DNA of 64,000 bases from CALBTQ01 sp036725605 (GTDB lineage Bacteria > Lernaellota > Lernaellaia > Lernaellales > Lernaellaceae). Below are positions 1 through 8,498 of this stretch, one piece after another (the first letter of the stretch is position 1; each line of letters opens with the position of its first letter). A program made the translations under genes and the position numbers. The stretch is taken from the NCBI GenBank assembly GCA_036725605.1, contig DAIMDW010000023.1:46054-110053 (forward strand), written 5' to 3'. The notes under the pieces were generated by a model. The model made no database searches. It worked only from the letters and a program-made list of their open reading frames with translations, and was not told the DNA's origin.

Positions 1-360
1 CACGGTGACGAACCGTTTCCACATCGCCGCGAGTTCGCCCGGCGCGACCAGACGGTCGCCCATGGCGTCCAGCCGCCAGAAGAGGTCCGCGTGCTGGCGC
101 GGACTGGTCAGACGTACGCCGGCGAAAATCCACAGGCCGCCGCAATGGTCCGGATGGCTGTGGCTGGCGATGACCCGGTCGGGCCGCCATTGGCGCGCGA
201 CCTCTTGCAGCAGGTCGATGCCCGCGCCCGCGTCGATGAGCGCCTCGACCTCGTCACGCACGACGAAGCAGTGGCTTTGCGGAAAACGACCGCCGTTGAC
301 CGCCGGCAGCAGATGCAGGCCGGGGACGATCGGGGTCAGCAGTTCGGAAAAATTCTTCAT
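1..360 (-). CDS. MBL-fold metallo-hydrolase, C-terminus beyond window
   Basis: This is the first 120 residues of a metallo-beta-lactamase-fold protein; the rest lies beyond the left edge. The metal-binding motif HSHPDH (residues 67-72, HxHxDH) is intact, and the strand before it (LIDAGAGIDLL, about 41-51) is the usual beta strand ending in Asp. In this fold the motif binds two metal ions, usually zinc, for hydrolysis of thioesters, lactones or phosphoesters. The substrate cannot be read from this fragment. The ATG start is followed by KNFSELLTPIVPGLHLLP, a normal N-terminus for the family with no signal peptide, so the enzyme is probably cytoplasmic. The zinc-ribbon gene lies just upstream on the same strand, 11 bases away, so the two are probably co-transcribed. 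Confidence 0.85.
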   Translation of the reverse strand, partial: MKNFSELLTPIVPGLHLLPAVNGGRFPQSHCFVVRDEVEALIDAGAGIDLLQEVARQWRPDRVIASHSHPDHCGGLWIFAGVRLTSPRQHADLFWRLDAMGDRLVAPGELAAMWKRFVTV

Positions 361-371
361 GAATCCGCGTT

Positions 372-899
372 TCAGGTTCGGGGCGGGCGCGCTTGTTCCG
401 CGAACATTTGTTCAAGCTGTTTGGGCAGGCGTTTGGATCCCGAGGCCAGCGAACGCGCCAACGACAAACCGACGAAGATGAAGGCGAAGTTGATGAAATC
501 GGCTTCCTTGGTCAGCGTCTCGAAATCGGCGGTCCAGTTGAAGTAGATCAGCGCCAGGCCGCCGCCGATGCCCACGACGCCGCAGATCGAACCGAGCACG
601 CCGTTGACGCTCGCGGGCGGACCGGCCAGCACGCGGATCGTCAAACCGCTGATCACGCCGATGAAGATCGCCGGCCAGCCCATGAAGCCCCATTGGGAAA
701 CCAGCCACGCCCAGCCGAAGGCGCACAGCGCGGCCAGCACCATTCCCACGGCGAAGGCCAGCGGCCGGCTGCCGCCCGCGGCTCGCGGGACGATCGGCGC
801 GGCGCTGGCGAGCATTTCGCGATGCCCGACCAGACAATGCGGGCACTCGATGCTTCCATCGGGGATCTTTTTGTTGCAATAGGGACAGCGCAACGGCAC
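372..899 (-). CDS. zinc-ribbon membrane protein
   Basis: A 175-residue protein that opens with a four-Cys zinc ribbon: CPYC at residues 5-8 and CPHC at 19-22. A short linker (to about residue 45) leads to three or four hydrophobic segments between roughly residues 45 and 150. The tail is polar and basic. Zinc ribbons fused to small membrane domains are common in bacteria and mostly uncharacterised. The ribbon should sit in the cytoplasm as a binding or sensing module. The ATG start places the first Cys at residue 5, as is usual for such proteins. It probably shares a transcript with the downstream MBL-fold gene. No function can be assigned. Confidence 0.75.
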   Translation of the reverse strand: MPLRCPYCNKKIPDGSIECPHCLVGHREMLASAAPIVPRAAGGSRPLAFAVGMVLAALCAFGWAWLVSQWGFMGWPAIFIGVISGLTIRVLAGPPASVNGVLGSICGVVGIGGGLALIYFNWTADFETLTKEADFINFAFIFVGLSLARSLASGSKRLPKQLEQMFAEQARPPRT

Positions 900-940
900 C
901 TCCAGGGTTGCTTATTAAAATATACACATCCGTCTTAAAT

Positions 941-971
941 GCGAAAGGGGCCCGCGCGGGACCCCTTTCGC
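941..971 (-). terminator. hairpin terminator after the poly-Asp lipoprotein gene
   Basis: Perfect inverted repeat: GCGAAAGGGG (941-950) pairs with CCCCTTTCGC (962-971), around a self-complementary CCCGCGCGGG. It lies 14 bases past the stop of the minus-strand lipoprotein gene. Only a short ATTT follows on that strand, so it may be a weak intrinsic terminator. Confidence 0.65.
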
Positions 972-984
972 GGTGGAAGCATGT

Positions 985-3900
985 TTATTCGTCGAGCATT
1001 TTCATAAAGAACAAGGGATCGTCGGTCGCCTCGACGAGGTTGCCGAACATGGCCGCCCAATCCAGCGCGCTGCCGACGGTCTGCAACGATTCGACCTCCA
1101 GCGTGTACCCTTCGAAGGTGGGGATGGGGATCTCTTCGAGCATGCTGCCCAGCAACGCGGGCATGAGCACTTCGACCAGCAAGGGCAACACGTCTTCGAT
1201 GAAGCCTTCACCGATGTCGAAGACCGGCTCCTCGATCAGCTCGCTGTACATCTGGATGTCGCCGAAGGTGATCGAGATGCTCTGCTTGTCGGAGACGTCG
1301 ATGTCCACCGAAATGAACATCGCCAGGTCGACTTTGGCGAACAGTTCCCATTCGCCGGCGGAGCGCTCGCACCACCACTCGAGGATGAAGTCGCCGACCT
1401 GCAATTCAGCCGGCAGGCCCTTTTCGAAGTTGAAGAGCATCACCGGCGGCAGCAACGGCCGCAGGCGAATCTCGACGGTCTTGTTCAGGCCGTACTCGGG
1501 GATCAGGCCCGGCATGAGCAGACCGAGCCAGGTGGTGGTCAGCTCGAAGCCGCTGATGCCCAACTGTTCCAGCGTTTCCTGATCGAGGTTCAGGCTCAGC
1601 AGGCCGCTGCGATGCGCGGCATGCAGAATCTGGTTGAGCAGATCGTCGCTGAACACCGCGCCGAAGCCGTAGGGCGTGGTCGTGCCGGGAATGTTCGGCG
1701 TGAGGGTCGGCGCCGGCGAACTGGTCATCAACGAGCCGGGCAGGTCGGGCGTGTTGGGTCCCACCGTCCACGAACCGTCGCCGTAGCTGGCCATCGCGTT
1801 GATCCAAATGGTGCCGCCGGTCGAATCGAAGGCGGTCAAGTCCGAGAAGTTGGCGTCGAAGGTGTAGGTGAAGTCGAGGATGTCGAACTCGAAAGACAGG
1901 CTCAGGTCGTTGAGCAGTTCCTCGATCAAAGGCGTTATCTCATCGATGATCATGTCTTCGATCATGCCGCCGAGGGTGTCGATGATCGTGTCCTCAAACA
2001 GATCGACCAGCCACTCGAGGATCTCGCCAAAGCCACTGCCGGAGATGTTCAAATCGAAGCCGCTGACGTTGATCACCGGGTTTCGGATCGTCACGTCCAG
2101 CGTGCCTTCGGTGTTCACGGCGATGTCCAAATCCATCTGGATGGTCAGGCTGCTCATGGTCAACGTGTAGTTGTTCGTTTCTTTTGTAATGCCGGTTGCC
2201 TTATCGCCGAGGCTGTAGGTGATCGTGCCCGCGCCCGCGACGTTCTGGGTTGAGGCGGTCAGGTGAATGCCGCCCAATTGCGGCGTCAGCTCGACGTCGA
2301 CCGGATCGAAGTCGAGGCTGGTCAGGCGCGCGCTGGCCGAGGCGATCTGTACACCCCAAACCTCGAGCGTTTCGCTGAAGAGCGGATCGGGAATCATCGA
2401 CATCAGCGTCGGGCGATACGCCTCGATCATTTCCTCGGCGATCAACTCGATGGAGTTCAACCCCGGTTCGTTGATGCGCGCGGCGATCGCGTTGGTCACT
2501 TCCGAGCCGTTGGGCAGGTAGACGCCGGCGTACATCATCGAGATCGTCGCCGTGCCCACGTTGTCGTAGGTGTCGACCGCTTCGATGATGAAGATGTTCA
2601 AGCCCAGGTTCAGACTCGCGGTGTAATTGAATTCGTGCGTGCTCTGGTTGTAGTAGCAGGGCGTCCCGTTGACGCGCACCACGGTCACCTGGCTGTGCTG
2701 GTCGATCGCCGTGCCGGTGATGACCTGCGAGACGCTTTGGGTGAACAGGCCGCGTTCGGGACTGGTGATCGTGACCACCGGGGGCAAGGCCTCGATCACG
2801 GTCAGGTCGGCGGTGTCGAACATCGAGGGATTGTCCACCGCCTTCGCGGTGATCGTGAAACTGCCGGCCACGTGCGCCGTGATTTCCAGACCGTCGATGT
2901 CGATGCCGGTCGAGGGCACCGAGGTCAGTTCCACGTTGCCGGGCAGCGGATTCAGGAATTCATCGACGATCGCCGCTTCGGCGGTCACCGTTTCCTCGAC
3001 CGACACTTCGTCCGGATCCAGCACGAGGTTGACCGTAAACGGAGCGCCCGCGATGACCTCCACCGTGTCGGTGCCCGACACGTTCGTGCCCGCGGCCGTG
3101 CCGATGATCGTGATGTTGCCGGCGTAGGTCAGCGTGATGCGGTTGCCGTTGACCGTGGAACCCTGCGCCGGATCGGTCGTGTAGTAGACGGGAAATTCGA
3201 TCTGGTTGTTGTTGCTGTCGTACACTGCTGCGTCGCAGGTGACGTCATCGCCGGCGTCCACTTCGTCGGGCGAGCAGGAAACGTCGACGCGACTGACCTG
3301 ACCCGCGGGGAACACCACGACATTGTCGTCGTCGCTGATCGCCTGGCCGCCCCATTCGGAGGACGCGGTGACCGTGTACGTGCCGTCGTTGGCGAAGGTG
3401 ATCGTGTTGCCGTTGATCGTGACGCCGCTGTCGGGCGAAACCGACAAGGTCACGTCGGCCTGGTTGGTCACGTCGTTGTTGTCCGCGTCGTACACCGCCC
3501 AGGAAACGATTGTGTCGCCGCCGACGGGAATGGTGTTGGCCGACAGCGTCAATTCGATGCGCGGCTGACCGGTCAACGTGGTGGAGAAGGTCACCGAATC
3601 CTGACCGGTGCGGTCGCCGGAAAATTCCGCGGTGAAGATCAGCTCATGGCCGCCCTCGACGACGTTGGGAATGTCGCCCCAGGCGCGTCCGTCGTCGGCG
3701 GAGTAGGCCAGGTAGTTCGTGACGTTCACGCCGTCCAATTCCAGGTTGTAGCTGGTCGGCGCCACGTAGCCTTTGCCTTCTTCGGCGAAGAGGATTTCCA
3801 CCGGCACCTGGTAACCGAGAATGGTCTGACCATCCTGGGGCGATACGATTTCGACCAGTCCTTCGGTGATGTTGTCGTCATCGTCATCATCGTCGTCGTC

Positions 3901-4047
3901 GTCATCGTCGGGAGGAACGTAATCGTCATCATCGTCCGGTGTCGGCGTTCGCTGATCATCCGCGCTGTCGTCGCTGCCGCCACAACCGGCCAAGGCCATC
4001 ATCAGAACGAGTAGGATGGCGAACGCTATGTGTAGATATCGAGACAT
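985..4047 (-). CDS. large lipoprotein: poly-Asp linker, Ig-like repeats, possible lipid-binding C-terminus
   Basis: A 1020-residue surface lipoprotein. The start is set by AGGAG nine bases before an ATG that gives MSRYLHIAFAILLVLMMALAGC, a lipoprotein signal with the lipobox Cys at 22; the longer open frame has no such signal. An Asp-rich linker (about 37-58) follows. About three bacterial Ig-like repeats lie between residues 150 and 430 (for example VSWAVYDADNNDVTN), then another beta-sandwich near 430-520. The last 500 residues alternate amphipathic beta strands and helices, with a segment reading FSDDLLNQILHAAHRSGLL. This recalls the BPI/TULIP lipid-binding fold, but that reading is tentative. 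A role in binding a hydrophobic ligand at the envelope is inference. It is flanked by a terminator and probably transcribed alone. Confidence 0.8.
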   Translation of the reverse strand: MSRYLHIAFAILLVLMMALAGCGGSDDSADDQRTPTPDDDDDYVPPDDDDDDDDDDDDNITEGLVEIVSPQDGQTILGYQVPVEILFAEEGKGYVAPTSYNLELDGVNVTNYLAYSADDGRAWGDIPNVVEGGHELIFTAEFSGDRTGQDSVTFSTTLTGQPRIELTLSANTIPVGGDTIVSWAVYDADNNDVTNQADVTLSVSPDSGVTINGNTITFANDGTYTVTASSEWGGQAISDDDNVVVFPAGQVSRVDVSCSPDEVDAGDDVTCDAAVYDSNNNQIEFPVYYTTDPAQGSTVNGNRITLTYAGNITIIGTAAGTNVSGTDTVEVIAGAPFTVNLVLDPDEVSVEETVTAEAAIVDEFLNPLPGNVELTSVPSTGIDIDGLEITAHVAGSFTITAKAVDNPSMFDTADLTVIEALPPVVTITSPERGLFTQSVSQVITGTAIDQHSQVTVVRVNGTPCYYNQSTHEFNYTASLNLGLNIFIIEAVDTYDNVGTATISMMYAGVYLPNGSEVTNAIAARINEPGLNSIELIAEEMIEAYRPTLMSMIPDPLFSETLEVWGVQIASASARLTSLDFDPVDVELTPQLGGIHLTASTQNVAGAGTITYSLGDKATGITKETNNYTLTMSSLTIQMDLDIAVNTEGTLDVTIRNPVINVSGFDLNISGSGFGEILEWLVDLFEDTIIDTLGGMIEDMIIDEITPLIEELLNDLSLSFEFDILDFTYTFDANFSDLTAFDSTGGTIWINAMASYGDGSWTVGPNTPDLPGSLMTSSPAPTLTPNIPGTTTPYGFGAVFSDDLLNQILHAAHRSGLLSLNLDQETLEQLGISGFELTTTWLGLLMPGLIPEYGLNKTVEIRLRPLLPPVMLFNFEKGLPAELQVGDFILEWWCERSAGEWELFAKVDLAMFISVDIDVSDKQSISITFGDIQMYSELIEEPVFDIGEGFIEDVLPLLVEVLMPALLGSMLEEIPIPTFEGYTLEVESLQTVGSALDWAAMFGNLVEATDDPLFFMKMLDE

Positions 4048-4256
4048 ACTTCCACTCCTTTTTGCCCCAAGTAATCGGACCAATTCCTCTCTTTCAGGGT
4101 AACGTATCCATGCGGATTTTACAATCTCCATCGTGTAACGACGTTGTCGCGAACACGTGCGCGACGGGCAAAAAAAAAGTTCGGCAAATTCATGATGGTA
4201 CACGACTTCCGGCGGAGGGGGTCCGTCGGGGGCCCGCTTGGCGACGGCGCGGATCG

Positions 4257-4847
4257 TTACGGGGCGGGAGCCGGGGCTTCCTGTTCCTCCTCAGCCTCCG
4301 GTTCGGGAGTGAGGATGTTTTCCTCGGTCGGCGTGACGGTTATGCCCGCCGGCGCTTCCGGTTGGCTCGGCAGCGGCGCGACCCACCCGGCGTCGGTGTC
4401 GAAATGATATTGCCGGTCGCCCAACTTCAGCGACAGGTCGCGCAGGAAACCCTGTTTGACGGTCAGGTCGCCGTCGACGCACAACCCGGGCGCGAGTCCG
4501 CTCATTACCTTGACGCCGTTTTCCTCGGGGCTGGGGACCGGCGGCAGGATGAGTTTTTCATTGGCCGTCGTGTCGATGACCAGTTTGTAGCGATCGGAGA
4601 ACAGCACCTTTTGCACGCCGGCGACTTTGCCCGAAAAGTGATACGTGCCGTCGACGTTCAGCCGCGTCGAGTAGTTGCTCATGCTGTAGAAGTGCGCCAG
4701 GGTCAGGGCGATCAACGCGAGGGCGATGATGAACGCGCTCAGGCAGCCGATCGAACCGGGGATGGTTTTGCGCGGCGGTTCGACCTCGGGCGCTTCCATC
4801 AACGGAACAACGTTGGGCTCAAGTGGTTCGTTCCGGGTCATCGTCAT
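4257..4847 (-). CDS. single-pass membrane protein, unknown function
   Basis: A 196-residue protein with a polar N-terminus (about 30 residues), one membrane helix (GCLSAFIIALALIALTLAHF, about 33-52) and an extracytoplasmic domain of about 120 residues. The tail is rich in Pro, Glu and Ala, ending EAPAPAP. The outer domain looks beta-rich (TYHFSGKVAGVQKVLFSDRYKLVID), with no recognisable catalytic motif. Its start lies inside the last 29 bases of the upstream membrane-protein gene, so the two are translationally coupled and probably work together. I do not recognise the family. Confidence 0.7.
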   Translation of the reverse strand: MTMTRNEPLEPNVVPLMEAPEVEPPRKTIPGSIGCLSAFIIALALIALTLAHFYSMSNYSTRLNVDGTYHFSGKVAGVQKVLFSDRYKLVIDTTANEKLILPPVPSPEENGVKVMSGLAPGLCVDGDLTVKQGFLRDLSLKLGDRQYHFDTDAGWVAPLPSQPEAPAGITVTPTEENILTPEPEAEEEQEAPAPAP

Positions 4848-5694
4848 CCCCCTGTTCGCCTTCCGGTTCGTTGACCGAGGCGGGAATCTCCACCGGCGGC
4901 GGCACCTGAACCGTCGTCGGTGCGGTTTCCGGCTTCAGATCGATCGGCTTGGGACGCGGCGGCATCTCATCGACCGGCTCGGCGTCGAGGATCGGCCCGA
5001 CGACCGGCGGCTGCGTCGGGGCTTGGGCGGCGCGTTGCTGTTCCCAGTAGTCGCGGATGTACTCCGGATCGCGGATGCCCCGGCCCTTGTGCGCGCACAT
5101 CAGATCGTAGAGCATCGCCGTGGCCAGCATGGAAATCGGAGCGGTGACGAACACGCCGACGAAACAAACCAGGAAGCCGGCGAAGTTGAACAGCCCGACG
5201 ATCACCATGAACAGGAAGATTTCCCAGCCGAAGCCCTCGACCAGAGATTTGGATTTGACGAAGCTTTGCCAGATGTCGCGTTCGCCGTCGACGATGACGT
5301 ACCAGATGAAAATGTACCAGATGGAGAAGACGATCGCGCCGACGAGGCATAACAAAACGCCGCCGAACATGATCACCGTGAACAGCAGGTAAGTGGCCAG
5401 GGTGATGCCGAATAGCTTGAAGCCGTCGAACAGGCCGTTGAGTTCGATTTTTTCGTTGCGTGCGATCTTCAGAAACTGATATGAGAGACCGGCCAGCAAC
5501 GGCCCGGTGACGATCAACGAGCCCATCGGCACCGCGCTCGCCCCCATGAGAATCAGGAAATAAACCAGGAAGTTGATGAACACGGCGCTGTCGGAAAAGA
5601 ACAGCCGCCAACCGCGCCGGAGCAACTCTACCGCCGGAATGCCGTCGTTGAGGTCGAGATCTTCATAGGGGAGACCCTTGAGTTGCTCGTACAT
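4819..5694 (-). CDS. polytopic membrane protein, DUF975/DUF4013-like
   Basis: A 291-residue protein with five or six hydrophobic segments between about residues 38 and 205. A soluble Pro/Glu-rich tail of about 80 residues follows, ending in an acidic run (GDDDDPERTT). The opening (LRRGWRLFFSD) followed by paired helices with Gly/Pro turns resembles the DUF975/DUF4013 group of small-molecule or envelope membrane proteins of unknown role. It overlaps the next gene by 29 bases. The assignment rests on hydropathy pattern and short motifs, so the family is tentative but the gene is secure. Confidence 0.7.
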   Translation of the reverse strand: MYEQLKGLPYEDLDLNDGIPAVELLRRGWRLFFSDSAVFINFLVYFLILMGASAVPMGSLIVTGPLLAGLSYQFLKIARNEKIELNGLFDGFKLFGITLATYLLFTVIMFGGVLLCLVGAIVFSIWYIFIWYVIVDGERDIWQSFVKSKSLVEGFGWEIFLFMVIVGLFNFAGFLVCFVGVFVTAPISMLATAMLYDLMCAHKGRGIRDPEYIRDYWEQQRAAQAPTQPPVVGPILDAEPVDEMPPRPKPIDLKPETAPTTVQVPPPVEIPASVNEPEGEQGDDDDPERTT

Positions 5695-5893
5695 ACCAAA
5701 CCTCCGTGAATTGGGGTCACCATATCATGTTATTTCGGAACGAGGGAAGTAGTTTTAATACTTGCCTCCCGCATTGGGAATAGGTAGGCTGACATAACGT
5801 TTCAGCTTGTAGGATGTTCGAAAACAAATCGCGGGTCGTTTGTTGCCTCCCCCCAGACGACGCAATGGAGCCGTCAGCGCAAGGAGTAGGTAG

Positions 5894-6805
5894 ATGTCCG
5901 CATTTAAATTACTCTTCGCTCTTTTTCTCGTCATTTTTCTCGTCGGCGCAATGATCTATTTGTGGCCGGTTATTCAACTGGCCTGGCGGGCGATCAAGCG
6001 CACGCGGCAAAAAAGCGTCGAACTGTTGAACGAAGAAGATCCCGAGACCTCCAATTACGTGCCCAATTACGAAGAATCCCTGAATCTCGCTCCGGAGCCC
6101 AAACCGCAACACCAGGAAGAGCCTAGGGCGGAAAAACCGCCCGAACCGAAGGTCGAGCAATTTTCGGAAGTCTTGCTGGACGCTTCGGTCACCCGGCACT
6201 TGTACCGGCATATCGTCGGCCTGCGCCAAAGCGAACCCGTGTTGGTCGAGCGCCGTCCCTACACGGATGTCATGATCGAATATGCCACCTTCCGCTCGAT
6301 GATCGACGAGAAGGTGTTCATGGTTTTGCAGATCAAGGACCAGCTCAAAGGCTATTTCGAATACACCAAGGGCGAGCTGGGCATTCCGCTGTGCCGCGAC
6401 AGCGTGACCGCCATGCGCAAAGCCCTGCTGGCCGAGGAGGAAACCTTCGTGCGCCTCGCGCCGTCGGCCGAAAATCGCCTGAAGATGGAAGAACGCATCC
6501 GGCAGGATCGCTGGAGCAAATCGAAAAACACGCTGCTGCGCTGGTACCAGTTCCAGCCCCTGCGCATGCTGGGGAAAATCGACCAGACGATCATGCGCAT
6601 TCCCTGGGAAGACGACCGCCTGATGCACTACAACCAGACCGTCGACGCTTATTTCGGTCGCGACGCCAAGGACATTTTGTTCATGCTGCGCTTCGACCTG
6701 CGCCTGACCATCGACGGGCTGCACGGCGGCTGGCGCTACCTGCTGTATTATCCCTTCGGACCGCTCGGCCGCTTCCATCTGCGCAACGCCTTGAAAACGA
6801 TGTGA
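5894..6805 (+). CDS. membrane-anchored protein of unknown function
   Basis: A 303-residue protein that starts with one membrane helix (LLFALFLVIFLVGAMIYLWPVI, about 5-26). A Pro/Glu-rich linker (about 45-90) follows, then a mainly helical cytoplasmic domain of about 210 residues ending in GRFHLRNALKTM. AAGGAG lies seven bases before the ATG, which supports this start. The gene faces away from the preceding membrane-protein pair across a 199-base gap. I see no catalytic motif and do not recognise the family. The layout (anchor, linker, helical domain) fits a scaffold or regulatory protein, but nothing in the sequence shows it. Confidence 0.7.
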   Translation: MSAFKLLFALFLVIFLVGAMIYLWPVIQLAWRAIKRTRQKSVELLNEEDPETSNYVPNYEESLNLAPEPKPQHQEEPRAEKPPEPKVEQFSEVLLDASVTRHLYRHIVGLRQSEPVLVERRPYTDVMIEYATFRSMIDEKVFMVLQIKDQLKGYFEYTKGELGIPLCRDSVTAMRKALLAEEETFVRLAPSAENRLKMEERIRQDRWSKSKNTLLRWYQFQPLRMLGKIDQTIMRIPWEDDRLMHYNQTVDAYFGRDAKDILFMLRFDLRLTIDGLHGGWRYLLYYPFGPLGRFHLRNALKTM

Positions 6806-6947
6806 GCCGCGTCGCCGCCGGCCATCGAAGAGAATCGACCGATTCGTCCATCTGGTATTCACATTATAAAAATCTTGAACGAGCGCAAAGATTCCCCTAT
6901 TAAAAGAAGCGCCGGTTCGCGGCACTCTCGTGAAGAAGGGACCCGTG

Positions 6948-8198
6948 ATGAAGCGTACTTGTTTGATCATGCTGGGGTTGTTGCTCTTTGTTTTTACGCA
7001 GTTCGTTTCGGCCGACGAGAGTTTGAGTTTGCTGGGCGATCTGCTGGAAAATTCGCCCGTGTGCGACGCGAACTACGGCAACCGGATGCCCGCGGGCATG
7101 ACCCTGCCGTCCTCCTTCGACTGGCGCAACTCGATTCTCCCCGACGACCATCCGCTGGCCAACCTGGGCCGGGCGAATTATATCTCGCCGGCGCAGAACC
7201 AGAACCGTCCCGTCGTGTGCGGCAGTTGCTGGATCTTCGCGCCGCTCAACGCCATCGAGGCGCGCTACGCGATCATGTACGCCTATCCCACGCCGCAACT
7301 GAACCTGTCGGAGCAGGAGGTGCTCTCGTGCAATCCGAGCAACGGCGACTGCACGGTGGGCAGCGAAAAGGACAGCCACGTCATCACCTACAACTACCTG
7401 TTCGACCAGGGCGTCGTGACCGAAACGTGTTTTCCCTACGAAGCCGACGACACGATCTCCTGCGACGAGCGCTGCACCACCGCCGACGAGCCGGTCTACA
7501 AAAGCAAGTGCTACAAGAAGGTGACCGGCTGGACGTGGGCCAACGGCGAACCGGTCGTCGACGACGAGCTTATCAAACAGGAAGTGTACCTCAACGGCCC
7601 GGTGATCACCGCGGTGCATTCAGGCACGCACTTCGAGGCCGTCGTCGGCTGGGACGACGCGACCGGCAAGTGGATTTTGCAAAACAGCCTGGACGATCCG
7701 TCCTGGGAATACATCGGGTACGGCGTGAACCGCATCGGGTGGGAAACGGTGGCCATCTACCCGGTGCCCGATCCGGCGCACCCGGAATATTGCCTGGGTT
7801 GCCGCGTCGGCGGCGTCTGCTACGAGGACGGCGAACTCAATCCCGCCAATGAATGCCTGCAATGCAACGTGGGTAATACGCGCATCGCCTGGTCCTACGT
7901 CGAAGGCTCGTGCAACGACGGCTCGCGCTGCACGATCGACGACGCCTGCCAATTCGGCGTGTGCGTGGGCACGGCCTATACCTGCGACGACGGACGCTTC
8001 TGCACCGGCGTGGAATCATGCGACGAGGACGGCGGCTGCCAAAAGGGCGAGGATCCGTGCCCGGCCGGCTATCTGTGCAACGAGGACGAGGACGCCTGCG
8101 TGCAGGTGTGCGGCGCCCAAGAATCGGCCAAACAGGCGTTGGCGTATCTGCTGACCCTGATGGGCGGCGTCGTACTGCTCAAACGCAAGCGGCCATAA
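6948..8198 (+). CDS. secreted papain-family cysteine protease with Cys-rich repeats and C-terminal anchor
   Basis: A 416-residue exported C1A-type peptidase. The ATG with GAAGGGA just upstream gives a signal peptide (residues 1-21, MKRTCLIMLGLLLFVFTQFV). The catalytic Cys is in CGSCW (Cys94), the His in THFEAVVGWD (His228) and the Asn in WILQNS (Asn246); Gln85 may form the oxyanion hole. There is little or no propeptide before the mature domain (FDWRNS, about 58-62). After residue 275 comes a Cys-rich stretch with DGSRCTIDDAC and DDGRFCTGVESC repeats. A short hydrophobic C-terminus (LLTLMGGVVLL) then ends in KRKRP, resembling MYXO-CTERM-style surface anchors. A close paralogue lies 300 bases downstream. 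Extracellular protein degradation is the likely role. Confidence 0.88.
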   Translation: MKRTCLIMLGLLLFVFTQFVSADESLSLLGDLLENSPVCDANYGNRMPAGMTLPSSFDWRNSILPDDHPLANLGRANYISPAQNQNRPVVCGSCWIFAPLNAIEARYAIMYAYPTPQLNLSEQEVLSCNPSNGDCTVGSEKDSHVITYNYLFDQGVVTETCFPYEADDTISCDERCTTADEPVYKSKCYKKVTGWTWANGEPVVDDELIKQEVYLNGPVITAVHSGTHFEAVVGWDDATGKWILQNSLDDPSWEYIGYGVNRIGWETVAIYPVPDPAHPEYCLGCRVGGVCYEDGELNPANECLQCNVGNTRIAWSYVEGSCNDGSRCTIDDACQFGVCVGTAYTCDDGRFCTGVESCDEDGGCQKGEDPCPAGYLCNEDEDACVQVCGAQESAKQALAYLLTLMGGVVLLKRKRP

Positions 8199-8498
8199 GG
8201 CGCTCAGTCGTACCGATATACTAGTTTTTTTATTATTAATTACTTGAATGATGGTCGTGTATCCCTTATTAATTGGGCAAAGGTTTATTGCAAGCTCAAT
8301 CGCAGGCCGGATCGCCGACTGAACGGCAGTTCGCTGTGGGATTTTTATGCGACCTTCGATTGAAAATTGCTTTGTCGTCCTTTTGACCACCCGGACGCTC
8401 TCCGTTCATTTTCCCGCTTCAGCAGTAAAAATGCCGATGTTTCCGTCCAAGGATGCGGTCCGTAAACGTCACGCCAAACCAAATGGGAGGGACCTGAG
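8199..8498. other. AT-rich intergenic gap between protease paralogues
   Basis: Three hundred bases without a convincing gene. The first part contains T-runs after the stop (around 8224-8240) that could end transcription, although no clean hairpin was found. Overall the gap is clearly richer in A and T than the flanking genes. The ribosome site of the second protease (GGGAGGG) lies at its right end. No promoter could be assigned with confidence. Confidence 0.5.
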
